NCBI RefSeq assembly: GCF_000802365.1
Contig: NZ_JSZE01000054.1
Location: 1 to 35,613, forward strand
From: Xanthomonas cannabis pv. cannabis
Lineage (GTDB): Bacteria; Pseudomonadota; Gammaproteobacteria; Xanthomonadales; Xanthomonadaceae
Direction: 5' to 3'
Length of the DNA: 35,613 nt
Position 1 is the stretch's first letter. Each line of letters opens with the position of its first letter. Below are positions 1-8,082 of the stretch, piece by piece. Made by a program: the position numbers and the translations under genes. Below the pieces are notes generated by a model. It saw nothing but the letters and a program-made list of their open reading frames with translations, did not search any database and was not told the origin of the DNA.

Positions 1-2773
1 TGTCGGAGGCAGTGAGGGTGAAGTTGAACGTGCCCGCCACGGTAGGTGTGCCGCTCAGTCCACCGGTGGCCGTGTCCAGCACCACGCCAGCCGGCAGCGC
101 GCCGCCAGTCAGCGCATAGCTGTAGGGCGCAGTACCGCCGGTGGCCGGAGTGATGGCCGCGGTGTACGCCTGCCCTGCCGTGCCCGCAGGCAAGGTGGAT
201 GCAGGCAGCACCAGGGTCGGGCCAGCTACGGTCAGCGCATACGCCTGCGTGCCGGTGAAGCTGTTGGCGTCGGTCGCCTGCACGGTGAAGTTGAACGTGC
301 CTTCCACCGTTGCCGTACCCGACAGCGTGCCGTTGCTGGCCAGGGTCAGGCCCGCCGGCAATACGCCACTGGCAATCGCGTAGGTGTACGGCGCGGTACC
401 GCCACTGGCGCTCAGTGCCTGGCTGTAGGCGGTGCCACGCGTGGCACCGGGCACCGTGGTCGGTGCGACCACGACTTGCGGGGCAGCGATGGTCAGCGCA
501 TAGCTGCGCGAGGCCTGCGCGGCCGGGCTGGGCGTGCTGTCCGTGGCCGTCAGGGTGAAATTGTAGGTACCGGGCGCCGTGGGCGTGCCGCTCAGCGCAC
601 CAGTTGCGCTATTGACCGTGATCCCGGCCGGTAGGACGCCGGCAGCCAGGGCGTAGGTATAGGGCGCGATACCGCCGCTAGCCGGCGTGATGGCGGCCGA
701 GTAGGCCTGACCGGCGGTTCCCGGTGCCAGCGTGGTGGCCGGCAGGTTCACGGCCGCGCCGGCAACCACCAGCGTGTAAGCGCGGCTTCCGGTGGTCGGC
801 GCTCCGCTGTCGGTGGCGCTCACGGTGAAGTTGAAGCTGCCGCTGGCGGTCGGGGTGCCCGTCAGCACGCCGCTGGCGCTCAGGGTCACCCCGGCCGGCA
901 ACGCACCGGCACTGAGCGCGAAGGTGTACGGGGCGGTACCACCGCTGGCCGACAGATTTTGAGTGTAGGCGGTGCCCGCCGTTGCCGCCGGCAGCGACGC
1001 CGGGGCGATGATCACCACGGCATCGTCGTTGTTGATGGTGCCGGTACCGGTGGCGCGGGCGATGGTGGCATTGGTGGCGCTGGACAGCACCACGCGATAG
1101 GTCTCGTTGGGCTCCACCGAAAGATCGCCGTTGACGGAAATCGCCACGGTCTGCGTGGTGGTTCCCGGGGCGAAGCTCAGCGTTCCCGAGCGGGCGGCGT
1201 AATCGCTGCCAGCCGTGGCGGTACCGTCGGCGGTAGCGTAATTGACCGTGACGGTCTGGCCGCTGGCCGTGCTCAGGCTCACCGTGAAGGTGGCCGTGGT
1301 GGTGCCGCTGTTGCCCTCGATCACGCTGACATCGTCGATCGACAGCGCCTGCGCCGTGTCGTCGTTGACGATCGTGCCAAGGCCCTGTGCATCGGCCACA
1401 TTGGCGCCGGTGACATTGCTGACGTTGACGAAGTAGGTTTCGTCCGGTTCGTTGAGGGTGTCGCCGTTGACCAGCACGCTGAAGGTGGCGCTGCTGCTGC
1501 CGGCGGGAATGGTCCGCCCGCTCAGGCTGGAGGCGACGTAATCCGAACCGGCGTTTGCGGTGCCATCGGCGGTGCCGATGTCGAAGCTGACGCCGCCGGC
1601 ACCGGCCGGCTGGCTCAACGACACGGTGAAGGTGGCTGTCGTCGTACCGGCATTGCCCTCGTTCACCGAGACGTCGTTGATGCTCAACGACGGCACATCG
1701 TCATTGACGATGGTGCCGGTGGCGCTGTTGGGCGAACCCACCACATACCCACTGCCCGCGCTGAGGGTGATCACGACCGTTTCGTCGGGCTCCGACGTCG
1801 CGTCCGCAGTGGGATCGATGACGATGCTGCCGCTGGTCTGCCCGGCCGGAATCACCAGCGGCGAGTTCACCGCCGCGAAGTCAGTGCCCGACGTTGCCGT
1901 GCCGCCGATGCTGAAACCGATCGAGACGGCGGTTGACGACGGATTGGTGAGTGTCACGGTGTAGGTCAGGTTGGTGCCGCCATCCTCGGCCACGCTCGCA
2001 GGCGACACCGCGATCGAGGCGGTGGTGACGTCGTCATTGACGATGGTGGCCGTCGCGCTGGCCGGGCTGCCGGGCGAATAGCCGGTGCCGTTGGCGACGC
2101 TGAAGGTCACCGTCTCGTCCGGTTCCACCACGCCATCGGCGATCGGGGTGACGCTGAAGCTGGCGGAGGAGGCATTGGGCGGCACCACGACGCTGCTCAC
2201 CGCACCGGAGTAGTCGATGACGCTGGTGGCGGTACCGCTCCGGGCCAGGTTCACCGTGGTCGCCGATGTGTTGGTCTGGCTCAACGTCACCGTGTAGACG
2301 AAGGCAGCGCCGCTGTCCTCGCTGCTGTTGACCGGGCTGACCGCAATGCTGGCCGTGCGCGAGGGGTTGATGGTGATGTTGAAGGTGAGGACGTTTTCGT
2401 CCTCGTCGCGCAGGTAGAACGTATCGGAGGTCGCAGAATTCCCCCCATGCGTATAGGTGACCGTCTGGGTGCCGGGGCCACTCTGAAAGCTGAGCTGGAT
2501 GCTGCCGTTGGCAGTGGAACCGCGGCCATTGGCATCCAGCGGATTGCGCGGGTCGTCGCCCATGCCGATGTTGGAGGGGCCATCGCAGTTGCTGACGTCG
2601 AACGTCACCGAACCGCTCCGATTGATCGTGGCGTTCTGGGTCGAACAATAGGCCGACGCCCCCTGTGCCCAGACCTGTCCGGGTAGCAGGAGCGCCAGGG
2701 CGCAGATCATCACGGCCACCATCCAGCGCATCGGCGCACCGGTGCCTGTTCCACGCCACTGCGGCTTGTTCAC
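1..2773 (-). CDS. Large secreted Calx-beta / Ig-like repeat protein (3' end outside window)
   Basis: The reading frame is open for 924 codons from a GTG at 2773 to the window edge, so the C-terminus is missing. An AGGGGT ribosome site lies about 7 nt before the GTG; an in-frame ATG at 2731 is the alternative start. A hydrophobic signal segment (MVAVMICALALLLPGQVWAQ) comes first, then a domain of about 100 residues with two Cys. Next are four Calx-beta-like modules of about 112 residues, each ending in IVNDD or INNDD (near forward positions 2035, 1697, 1362 and 1024). At least four Ig-like putative repeats of about 90 residues follow, with GTAGQAYS, GGTAPYTY, LPAGV and LSGTPT signatures (He_PIG type). 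Calx-beta modules typically bind Ca2+, and such chains usually form long extracellular stalks. I infer an exported or surface adhesin-like protein. No anchor or secretion domain is visible here. It is divergent from the collar genes. Confidence 0.85.
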   Translation of the reverse strand, partial: MNKPQWRGTGTGAPMRWMVAVMICALALLLPGQVWAQGASAYCSTQNATINRSGSVTFDVSNCDGPSNIGMGDDPRNPLDANGRGSTANGSIQLSFQSGPGTQTVTYTHGGNSATSDTFYLRDEDENVLTFNITINPSRTASIAVSPVNSSEDSGAAFVYTVTLSQTNTSATTVNLARSGTATSVIDYSGAVSSVVVPPNASSASFSVTPIADGVVEPDETVTFSVANGTGYSPGSPASATATIVNDDVTTASIAVSPASVAEDGGTNLTYTVTLTNPSSTAVSIGFSIGGTATSGTDFAAVNSPLVIPAGQTSGSIVIDPTADATSEPDETVVITLSAGSGYVVGSPNSATGTIVNDDVPSLSINDVSVNEGNAGTTTATFTVSLSQPAGAGGVSFDIGTADGTANAGSDYVASSLSGRTIPAGSSSATFSVLVNGDTLNEPDETYFVNVSNVTGANVADAQGLGTIVNDDTAQALSIDDVSVIEGNSGTTTATFTVSLSTASGQTVTVNYATADGTATAGSDYAARSGTLSFAPGTTTQTVAISVNGDLSVEPNETYRVVLSSATNATIARATGTGTINNDDAVVIIAPASLPAATAGTAYTQNLSASGGTAPYTFALSAGALPAGVTLSASGVLTGTPTASGSFNFTVSATDSGAPTTGSRAYTLVVAGAAVNLPATTLAPGTAGQAYSAAITPASGGIAPYTYALAAGVLPAGITVNSATGALSGTPTAPGTYNFTLTATDSTPSPAAQASRSYALTIAAPQVVVAPTTVPGATRGTAYSQALSASGGTAPYTYAIASGVLPAGLTLASNGTLSGTATVEGTFNFTVQATDANSFTGTQAYALTVAGPTLVLPASTLPAGTAGQAYTAAITPATGGTAPYSYALTGGALPAGVVLDTATGGLSGTPTVAGTFNFTLTASD

Positions 2774-2879
2774 GTTTTACCCCTGATGAAGCGCCACCCC
2801 GGCGCCGGCACGGTCCTCGTGCCTGAAGGCAATGCCGCCCTAGAGACGTCATCCCCTGGCATTGCGAGCGCATTGAAAC

Positions 2880-2940
2880 AGGAACTGACTGCCAGTTAAA
2901 GAACAAAAAATTAATACTTCATTCCAGTTCTGGATTGTCC
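2880..2940. promoter_or_regulatory. AT-rich divergent promoter region (candidate)
   Basis: The 251-bp gap between the Calx-beta gene and the first collar gene contains an unusually AT-rich patch (about 2897-2925) in an otherwise GC-rich window. TAATAC reads rightward and TATTAA leftward, and either could be a -10 element. No convincing -35 box is seen on either strand, so exact promoters are not assigned. Confidence 0.3.
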
Positions 2941-3024
2941 CGGCTTGTGGGACGCGGTCGCGACGGGTATCTGTACGGCGACCCCCGACACATGTCGGCG
3001 GCGCACCTACGCAGGGAGAGCTGC

Positions 3025-3570
3025 ATGAGCGAGTTTTTCATCGGCCAGGTCATGCTGACCGGTTTCGCCTTCGCGCCGAAATATTTTGCGCAATGCAATG
3101 GCCAGCTGCTGCCGGTCAATCAGAACCAGGCATTGTTCAGTCTGCTAGGGCCGCGCTTTGGCGGCGATGGCCGGACTACGTTTGCCCTACCTGATCTGCG
3201 CGGTCGCACACCGGTCGGGTACGCGCCGTCGGCCGATGCGAACTGGCAGCCGCCGGTTGCACCGATGGGTCAGGCGGGCGGCGCGGAGGCGGTGACCCTG
3301 TTGCCCGCCAACCTGCCCGCGCACAACCACCTGGTGGAATGCAGCAGCACCGGCGGCAACAACCGCACACCGACCGGCCGCGTGTTTGCCACCAACATGG
3401 CCACTTCGGGTGCCGCCACGCCGCTATATGCCGCTCCGGGAACGACGGTTCCGCTGGCGCCGGCAACGGTCGCGCCCGCTGGCGGTGACCAACCGCATCC
3501 GAATCTGCAGCCCTACACCACGATCAATTTCTGCATCGCGCTGTCGGGCATTTTCCCCTCGCGCAGCTAA
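3025..3570 (+). CDS. Phage tail collar domain protein 1 (microcystin-dependent-protein-like)
   Basis: This 181-aa protein starts at the ATG after GGGAGAG; upstream ATGs lack a ribosome site and the family N-terminus. It opens MSEFFIGQVML, continues with FAPKYFAQCNGQLLP and ALFSLLG, then the collar signature FGGDGRTTFALPDLRGRTPVG (residues about 50-70). It ends with the HPNLQPYTTINFCIALSGIFP block shared with the next two genes. Collar-domain proteins form a trimeric fibre/collar region in phage tails. Stand-alone bacterial versions are often called microcystin-dependent (Mdp) proteins and their role is poorly defined. It is first of three tandem paralogues. No signal peptide and no phage structural genes are nearby. 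Assembly into a fibre-like structure is inferred from the family only. Confidence 0.85.
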   Translation: MSEFFIGQVMLTGFAFAPKYFAQCNGQLLPVNQNQALFSLLGPRFGGDGRTTFALPDLRGRTPVGYAPSADANWQPPVAPMGQAGGAEAVTLLPANLPAHNHLVECSSTGGNNRTPTGRVFATNMATSGAATPLYAAPGTTVPLAPATVAPAGGDQPHPNLQPYTTINFCIALSGIFPSRS

Positions 3571-3629
3571 ACGCGACCGCATTCGGCTGCGCCTGAACGC
3601 GCGGCGCCTCATCGACCAGGAAGGATCAC

Positions 3630-4157
3630 ATGGGCACTCCATTCATCGGCGAAATCCGCATGTTCGGCTTCGGCCGCACGCCTCAGGGCTGGCAGGCGTG
3701 CGACGGCTCGCTGCTGCAGATCTCCGAATACGAAGCACTGTACCTCCTGCTAGGCACCTCGTATGGCGGCGATGGGCAAACAAACTTCGGGGTGCCGGAT
3801 CTACGCGGACGCCTGCCGGTTCACCAGGGCCAGGGCCCTGGCCTGAGCAACTACGTGATCGCCCAGAAGAGCGGTACCGAAACGGTGGCCGTGACCGTGC
3901 CGCAGATGCCGGCGCATACCCATGTCGCACAGGTCACGACGATGGCGGCAACCAGCCCCTCACCGGCTGGACTCCTGCCCGCGGCGGTCGGTGCCACGCT
4001 GTTCTATGCCAGCGACGTGACCGGGGCCACCGCGCTGGCGATGTCCACGCAGAGCACCTCGTTCACAGGGGGTAGCCAGCCGCACGACAACACGATGCCG
4101 ACGCTGACGGTGCAGTACTGCATCGCCACCACGGGCATCTTTCCACAGCAGTCCTGA
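3630..4157 (+). CDS. Phage tail collar domain protein 2
   Basis: This 175-aa paralogue starts at ATG 3630 after an AGGAAGGA ribosome site, 59 nt downstream of collar gene 1. The visible order is GEIRMFGFGRTPQGWQACDG, ALYLLLGTSYGGDG, FGVPDLRGRLPVHQG (about residues 48-62), a variable Ala/Thr-rich middle, and the conserved end PTLTVQYCIATTGIFP. The end motif (aromatic, Cys-Ile-Ala, Gly-Phe-Pro) matches the other two copies; the middle regions are diverged. This fits duplication followed by divergence of a distal tip region. Same strand and close spacing suggest one transcript with its neighbours. Function beyond the collar fold is unknown. Confidence 0.85.
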   Translation: MGTPFIGEIRMFGFGRTPQGWQACDGSLLQISEYEALYLLLGTSYGGDGQTNFGVPDLRGRLPVHQGQGPGLSNYVIAQKSGTETVAVTVPQMPAHTHVAQVTTMAATSPSPAGLLPAAVGATLFYASDVTGATALAMSTQSTSFTGGSQPHDNTMPTLTVQYCIATTGIFPQQS

Positions 4158-4215
4158 TCCACGGCGCCGCGCCGAGCCGGTCGCGGCCTGCATCGCTCCA
4201 CCGGAGGAAATGCGC

Positions 4216-4752
4216 ATGACCGAACCCTATTTCGGCGAAATCCAGTTGTTTGCCTTCGATTACAACCCATACGGTTGGGCGCTGTGCAACGGCGCAACTC
4301 TGCCGGTCATGCAGAACACCGCGCTGTTCTCGTTGCTGGGCGTGGCCTATGGCGGCAACGGCAGCACCACATTTCAGTTGCCGAACTTCTCCGCGCGCGC
4401 CGGCTGCCAGCAGGGGGCGGCGCCGGGTCTGACGCCCCATGCGCTGGGCAATGCGTTCGGCTCCGCCTCGGTGAGCCTGTTGAGCACGCAGATGCCCAAC
4501 CACGAGCACGGCTTCAACGCGTTCTCGCAAGCGGATCCGAGCAAGAAAAGCGGCACCCCCAGCAGCGGAGCCGCACTGTCGAACTTGAACAGCAACAGCG
4601 ACCGGCCGTTCAATGCAGTCGCACCCGACCAGCAGTTTTCCCCGACCATGGTGCTGCCCGCCGGCAACGGCCAGGCGCACGAGAATCGGCAGCCCTATCT
4701 GGCCATGAACTTCTGCATCGCGCTGCAGGGCGATTACCCGGTGTTCGACTGA
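4216..4752 (+). CDS. Phage tail collar domain protein 3
   Basis: This is the third paralogue, 178 aa from ATG 4216. An upstream in-frame ATG at 4210 is only 2 nt from the GGAGG ribosome site, whereas 4216 is 8 nt away and gives the family-like start MTEPYFGEIQLFAF. Then come YGWALCNGATLP, ALFSLLGVAYGGNGSTTFQL, an altered collar loop (LPNFSARAGCQQG in place of LPDLRGR), a polar middle and the shared end QPYLAMNFCIALQGDYPVFD. The DLRGR core is replaced in this copy and the end reads GDYPVFD rather than GIFP, so it is the most diverged of the three. It ends 4 nt before the GNAT gene, suggesting coupled expression. Confidence 0.85.
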   Translation: MTEPYFGEIQLFAFDYNPYGWALCNGATLPVMQNTALFSLLGVAYGGNGSTTFQLPNFSARAGCQQGAAPGLTPHALGNAFGSASVSLLSTQMPNHEHGFNAFSQADPSKKSGTPSSGAALSNLNSNSDRPFNAVAPDQQFSPTMVLPAGNGQAHENRQPYLAMNFCIALQGDYPVFD

Positions 4753-4756
4753 GGCC

Positions 4757-5305
4757 ATGCCGCACCTGCGTCTCAGGGTCGCGCCGATCGATCTGGAACC
4801 GCCTGCTGCACTGGGCGTGCCAGGCGGCGTGCTTCGGCCCGAGCGCGCCGCCGATCTGCCCTGGCTACGCGATCTCTACGCCAGTACGCGGCGCGAGGAA
4901 CTGGCGCAGGTGCCGTGGGCAGAGCAGACCAAACGCGCGTTTCTGGACCAGCAATTCGCGTTGCAACGCGCCCATTACCTGCAGCATTTCGCCGGTGCCG
5001 ACTTGTTGATCGTCCAGGTTGGGCAATTGCGTATCGGTCGCCTGTACCTGCACCGCACCACCACGCAACACACGCTGGTGGATATCAGCCTACTGCCGGA
5101 CTGGCGCGGCAAGGGCATTGGCTCGCACCTGATCGCCTACGCGCAGGCATCTGCCCGCACTGCGGGGTGCGCCCTGTGCCTGCATGTGCTGCACGCCAAT
5201 CCTGCCGCGCAGCGGCTGTATGTTCGTCACGGCTTCATTGCCGCGTGCAGCACCCAGACGCATCTGCAGATGCACTGGAATCCCCATGCTCAACTGCTCA
5301 GCTGA
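4757..5305 (+). CDS. GNAT-family N-acetyltransferase
   Basis: This is a 182-aa Gcn5-related acetyltransferase. The acetyl-CoA pyrophosphate-binding motif A is clear (LPDWRGKGIGSHLIAYAQ, with R117-G-K-G-I-G122), as is the C-terminal motif B (NPAAQRLYVRHGF, about 148-160). These enzymes move an acetyl group from acetyl-CoA to an amine; the substrate cannot be read from sequence. It begins 4 nt after collar gene 3 and is probably cotranscribed with it. That suggests a link to the collar proteins, perhaps N-terminal or Lys acetylation, but this is inference. The N-terminal 25 residues precede the usual GNAT start, so a later start is possible. Confidence 0.85.
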   Translation: MPHLRLRVAPIDLEPPAALGVPGGVLRPERAADLPWLRDLYASTRREELAQVPWAEQTKRAFLDQQFALQRAHYLQHFAGADLLIVQVGQLRIGRLYLHRTTTQHTLVDISLLPDWRGKGIGSHLIAYAQASARTAGCALCLHVLHANPAAQRLYVRHGFIAACSTQTHLQMHWNPHAQLLS

Positions 5306-5311
5306 GCGTGC

Positions 5312-5599
5312 TCAATTGAACACGGCCTGATACAGAAACCCGTCGCGCTCGCGCGCCACCGGCACCAGAAAGATGCCGATCTCGCCCAGGCGCGCGTGAC
5401 GCATCTGATAGGTCTGTTGCGGAAACAAAAAGGCCGAGCCATTGCGAAACAGCAGCGAGAACGGCGCACGCTGCGCATTGCGTGTGTCCTGCAATGGCCT
5501 CGCTTCCACCAGCACGAACGGTACCTCGCCCTCATTCAAGGAGGCAGCGAAGGTTTCGTTGACGCTGCCGGCAAAGTGTTCAAGCGTCAGCAGCTCCAT
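5312..5599 (-). CDS. DUF6916-like small protein associated with collar genes
   Basis: This 95-aa protein starts after a good ribosome site (AAGGAA, 6 nt before ATG 5599). It begins MELLTLEHFAGSVNETF and contains FVLVEARPL, FSLLFRN and GEIGIFLVPVARERDGFLYQAVFN at its end. I read it as DUF6916-like from the LEHF..VGE/F start and the terminal IFLVP...G..YQAVFN block; I cannot verify this by search. No signal peptide or membrane segment is present. It faces the GNAT gene tail to tail, only 6 nt apart. Function is unknown; the context suggests a role in the collar module. Confidence 0.65.
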   Translation of the reverse strand: MELLTLEHFAGSVNETFAASLNEGEVPFVLVEARPLQDTRNAQRAPFSLLFRNGSAFLFPQQTYQMRHARLGEIGIFLVPVARERDGFLYQAVFN

Positions 5600-5996
5600 G
5601 GATGATTCCTTTCATGACGATGTGCACGGATCGTCGCGTGGTTCGCGCCGGCGCCACAAGATGGCGATGCCAACAACGCGACGTACTCGACAGATCGGAG
5701 CGATGCGGCAGGCGCCTTCGCAGTGCACGTGGTATCCAACTATGACAACGCGTGATCGCCACAGATTCTGAAACGCCAGCCGCACCTGCAGCGACTCCCT
5801 ACTGCAGCGTACGTTCGGTAGCCGTCGCATGTAGCGCAATCGTCCGTGCGTTGCGGGACACGCTGTTACGCAGATGGCGACATGGGCAGCCCCCATTGTC
5901 TGCCGCATGAATGCGACAATACTGCACGCGGCGGTTCGGTTATGTTCAGCCGTGTGACAGTTACTCTATCGCGTTGGAATTCTGTTAAAGGCCTCG
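5600..5996. other. Intergenic region between DUF6916-like gene and mla operon
   Basis: These 397 nt separate divergent genes and should hold both promoters. No credible gene is present on either strand. Near the mla end the sequence becomes less GC-rich (about 5945-5990), and AAAGG at 5987-5991 is the ribosome site for mlaF. I could not assign -35 and -10 boxes with confidence. Confidence 0.6.
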
Positions 5997-6791
5997 ATGA
6001 CGGCGTCCGCTTCTTCTGTCGTGCAACTGTCCGGTGTCCGCATCGATCGCGGCGGGCGGACGATCCTGCGCGACGTATCGCTCGACGTGCCACGCGGCAG
6101 CATCACCGCCGTGCTCGGTCCGTCCGGCAGCGGCAAGTCCACGCTGCTGGCGGCATTGACCGGCGAGCTGCGCCCGGTGGCCGGCACGGTCACCTTGTTC
6201 GGCAACGCCATTCCCACCGGTAGCCGGGCGCTGCTGGAGATGCGCCGCAATGTCGGCGTGCTGCTGCAGGGCAATGGGTTGCTGACCGACCTGAGCGTGG
6301 CCGACAACGTCGCACTGCCGCTGCGCACGCATACGCGCCTGCCGGCGCCGGTGCTGCAACGCCTGGTACAGATGAAGCTGCACGCGGTGGGCCTGCTGGC
6401 GGCGGCCGACGCCTGGCCGCGCGAGCTGTCTGGCGGCATGGCGCGGCGCGTGGCGCTGGCACGTGCGCTGGCGCTGGACCCGCCGCTGATGATCTACGAC
6501 GAGCCGCTGACCGGGCTGGACCCGATCGCCTCGGGTGTGATCATGAGCCTGATCCAGCGCCTCAACGACAGCCTGGGTCTGACCAGCATCATCGTCAGCC
6601 ACCACGTGCACGAGACCCTGCCGATCAGCGATCAGGCCGTGGTCATCGCCAATGGCGGCATCGTGTTCGCCGGCACGCCCCAACACCTGCAGGACAGCAC
6701 CGATCCGCTGGTGCAGCAGTTCCTGCACGGCCAGCCGGACGGCCCGATCGCCTTCGATGCCGCACCACGCCGCGACCGGAGCGCTGCCTGA
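5997..6791 (+). CDS. mlaF: MlaF, ATPase of the phospholipid ABC transporter
   Basis: This 264-aa ABC ATPase is the cytoplasmic motor of the MlaFEDB complex, which moves phospholipid between the inner membrane and the periplasmic carrier MlaC to keep the outer membrane asymmetric. Walker A is GPSGSGKST (41-49), the signature is LSGGMARRVALARALA, Walker B is MIYDEPLTGLDP, and the H-loop lies in SHHVHE. AAAGG precedes the ATG by 5 nt. Its stop overlaps the mlaE start by one base (TGATG), so translation is probably coupled. It is the first gene of mlaFEDCBA. Confidence 0.97.
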   Translation: MTASASSVVQLSGVRIDRGGRTILRDVSLDVPRGSITAVLGPSGSGKSTLLAALTGELRPVAGTVTLFGNAIPTGSRALLEMRRNVGVLLQGNGLLTDLSVADNVALPLRTHTRLPAPVLQRLVQMKLHAVGLLAAADAWPRELSGGMARRVALARALALDPPLMIYDEPLTGLDPIASGVIMSLIQRLNDSLGLTSIIVSHHVHETLPISDQAVVIANGGIVFAGTPQHLQDSTDPLVQQFLHGQPDGPIAFDAAPRRDRSAA

Positions 6792-7540
6792 TGGCCTTCG
6801 CCGATTCCATTCGCGCCTTCGGCCGCGCCGGGCTGTTTTCGCTCACGGTGCTGCGTGGCTCGCTGCCCACCCGCGACTTCGTCGCCGAGCTGGTGCGCGA
6901 GATCTACAAGGTTGGCGCGCGTTCGCTGCCAATCATTGCGGTGGGCGGTGCCTTCGTCGGGCTGGTGCTGACCCTGCAGGGCTACCGCACGCTCACCACC
7001 TACGGTGCATCGGATGCGCTGTCGACGTTGCTGGGGCTGTCGCTGTACCGCGAGCTGGCACCGGTGCTGACCGCACTGTTGTTCATCGGCCGCGCCGGCA
7101 GCTCGATCGCAGCCGAGCTCGGCCTGATGCGTGCCACCGACCAGATCAAGGCGCTGGAGCTGATGGCCATCGACCCGGTGGCCAAGGCGGTGGCGCCACG
7201 CTTCTGGGCGGCAGTGCTGACGGTGCCACTGCTGACCGGCGTGTTCTGTTCGCTGGCCATCACCGGCGGCTACTTTGAAGCCGTGCACGTGCTGGGCATC
7301 GACAACGGCACGTTCTGGTCGGGCCTGAGCAACAGCGTGGATTTCTGGGACGACTTCGGCGTGGCGATGCTCAAGTCGGCGATCTTCGGCGGCACCGCCG
7401 CGCTGGTCGCCGCCTACGTGGGCTTTCATGCCGAGCCGACCATCGAAGGCACCTCCATCGCCACCACCCGCGCGGTGGTGAATGCCTCGTTGCTGGTGCT
7501 GATGTTCAACTTCGTCCTTTCTGCAATGTTGTTTAGGTGA
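6791..7540 (+). CDS. mlaE: MlaE, permease of the phospholipid ABC transporter
   Basis: This 249-aa inner-membrane permease has several hydrophobic helices, including LPIIAVGGAFVGLVLTLQGY, a central LAPVLTALLFIGRAGSSIAAELGLM stretch and a C-terminal ASLLVLMFNFVLSAMLF helix. The central sequence MRATDQIKALELMAIDP is the coupling region typical of MlaE/TGD1-type permeases. Its ATG overlaps the mlaF stop, and mlaD begins 8 nt after it. It pairs with MlaF, MlaD and MlaB. Confidence 0.97.
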   Translation: MAFADSIRAFGRAGLFSLTVLRGSLPTRDFVAELVREIYKVGARSLPIIAVGGAFVGLVLTLQGYRTLTTYGASDALSTLLGLSLYRELAPVLTALLFIGRAGSSIAAELGLMRATDQIKALELMAIDPVAKAVAPRFWAAVLTVPLLTGVFCSLAITGGYFEAVHVLGIDNGTFWSGLSNSVDFWDDFGVAMLKSAIFGGTAALVAAYVGFHAEPTIEGTSIATTRAVVNASLLVLMFNFVLSAMLFR

Positions 7541-7548
7541 GATAGCCC

Positions 7549-8082
7549 ATGGCCATGCGTGGACCACGACTCGAATTCGCCGTTGGCGCCTTTTTGCTGC
7601 TGACCCTGGCCTCGCTGCTGGTGCTGGCGGTGGCCTCGACCAACCAGCGCTGGGGCTTCGGTTCCAGCCAGTACACCCTGATCGCGCGCTTCAGCCAGAT
7701 CGGCCAGCTGCGCGCGCAGGCGCCGGTGAAGATCGGCGGGGTGACCATCGGCAAGGTGGCCGACATCAGCCTGGATCCGACCAAGTTCGATTCGGTGGTG
7801 ACGCTGTCGCTGGACACGAAATACAAGGACCTGCCCGCCGACACCTCGGCCGGCATCTTCACCAGCGGACTGCTCGGCGAGAGCTATATCGGTCTGCAGC
7901 CGGGCGGCGACCCGGAGACGCTCAAGCCGGGCGAAGAGATCGGCTTCACCCAGCCGGCGGTGGATCTGCTGCAGCTGGTCGGCAAGTACATGTTCAGTGG
8001 CGGCGGTGATAAATCCGCTGCAGACGGTCAGGCCGCCCCGCCTGCCCAGCCCGCTTCTCCCTCTACGGAACCGCATCAATGA
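7549..8082 (+). CDS. mlaD: MlaD, membrane-anchored MCE lipid-binding subunit
   Basis: This 177-aa protein has one N-terminal transmembrane helix (about 9-30, FAVGAFLLLTLASLLVLAVA) followed by a single MCE domain (about 40-120: FSQIGQLRAQAPVKIGGVTIGKV, then GLLGESYIGLQPGG). A Pro/Ala-rich tail is the least conserved part. In the family, MlaD forms a hexameric ring on the periplasmic face of the inner membrane that receives lipid. Its stop overlaps mlaC by 4 nt (ATGA). A start 6 nt later (MRGP) is possible. Confidence 0.96.
   Translation: MAMRGPRLEFAVGAFLLLTLASLLVLAVASTNQRWGFGSSQYTLIARFSQIGQLRAQAPVKIGGVTIGKVADISLDPTKFDSVVTLSLDTKYKDLPADTSAGIFTSGLLGESYIGLQPGGDPETLKPGEEIGFTQPAVDLLQLVGKYMFSGGGDKSAADGQAAPPAQPASPSTEPHQ

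Noticed and set aside
3025-4752. Prophage remnant based on collar genes
   Set aside because: No integrase, lysis, terminase, portal or attachment repeats are seen. Neighbours are an acetyltransferase, a DUF6916-like gene and the mla operon.
5296-5307. GCTCAGCTGAGC palindrome between the convergent GNAT and DUF6916-like genes as a terminator
   Set aside because: The stem is a plain 12-bp palindrome with no loop or T-run on either strand and overlaps the GNAT stop codon.
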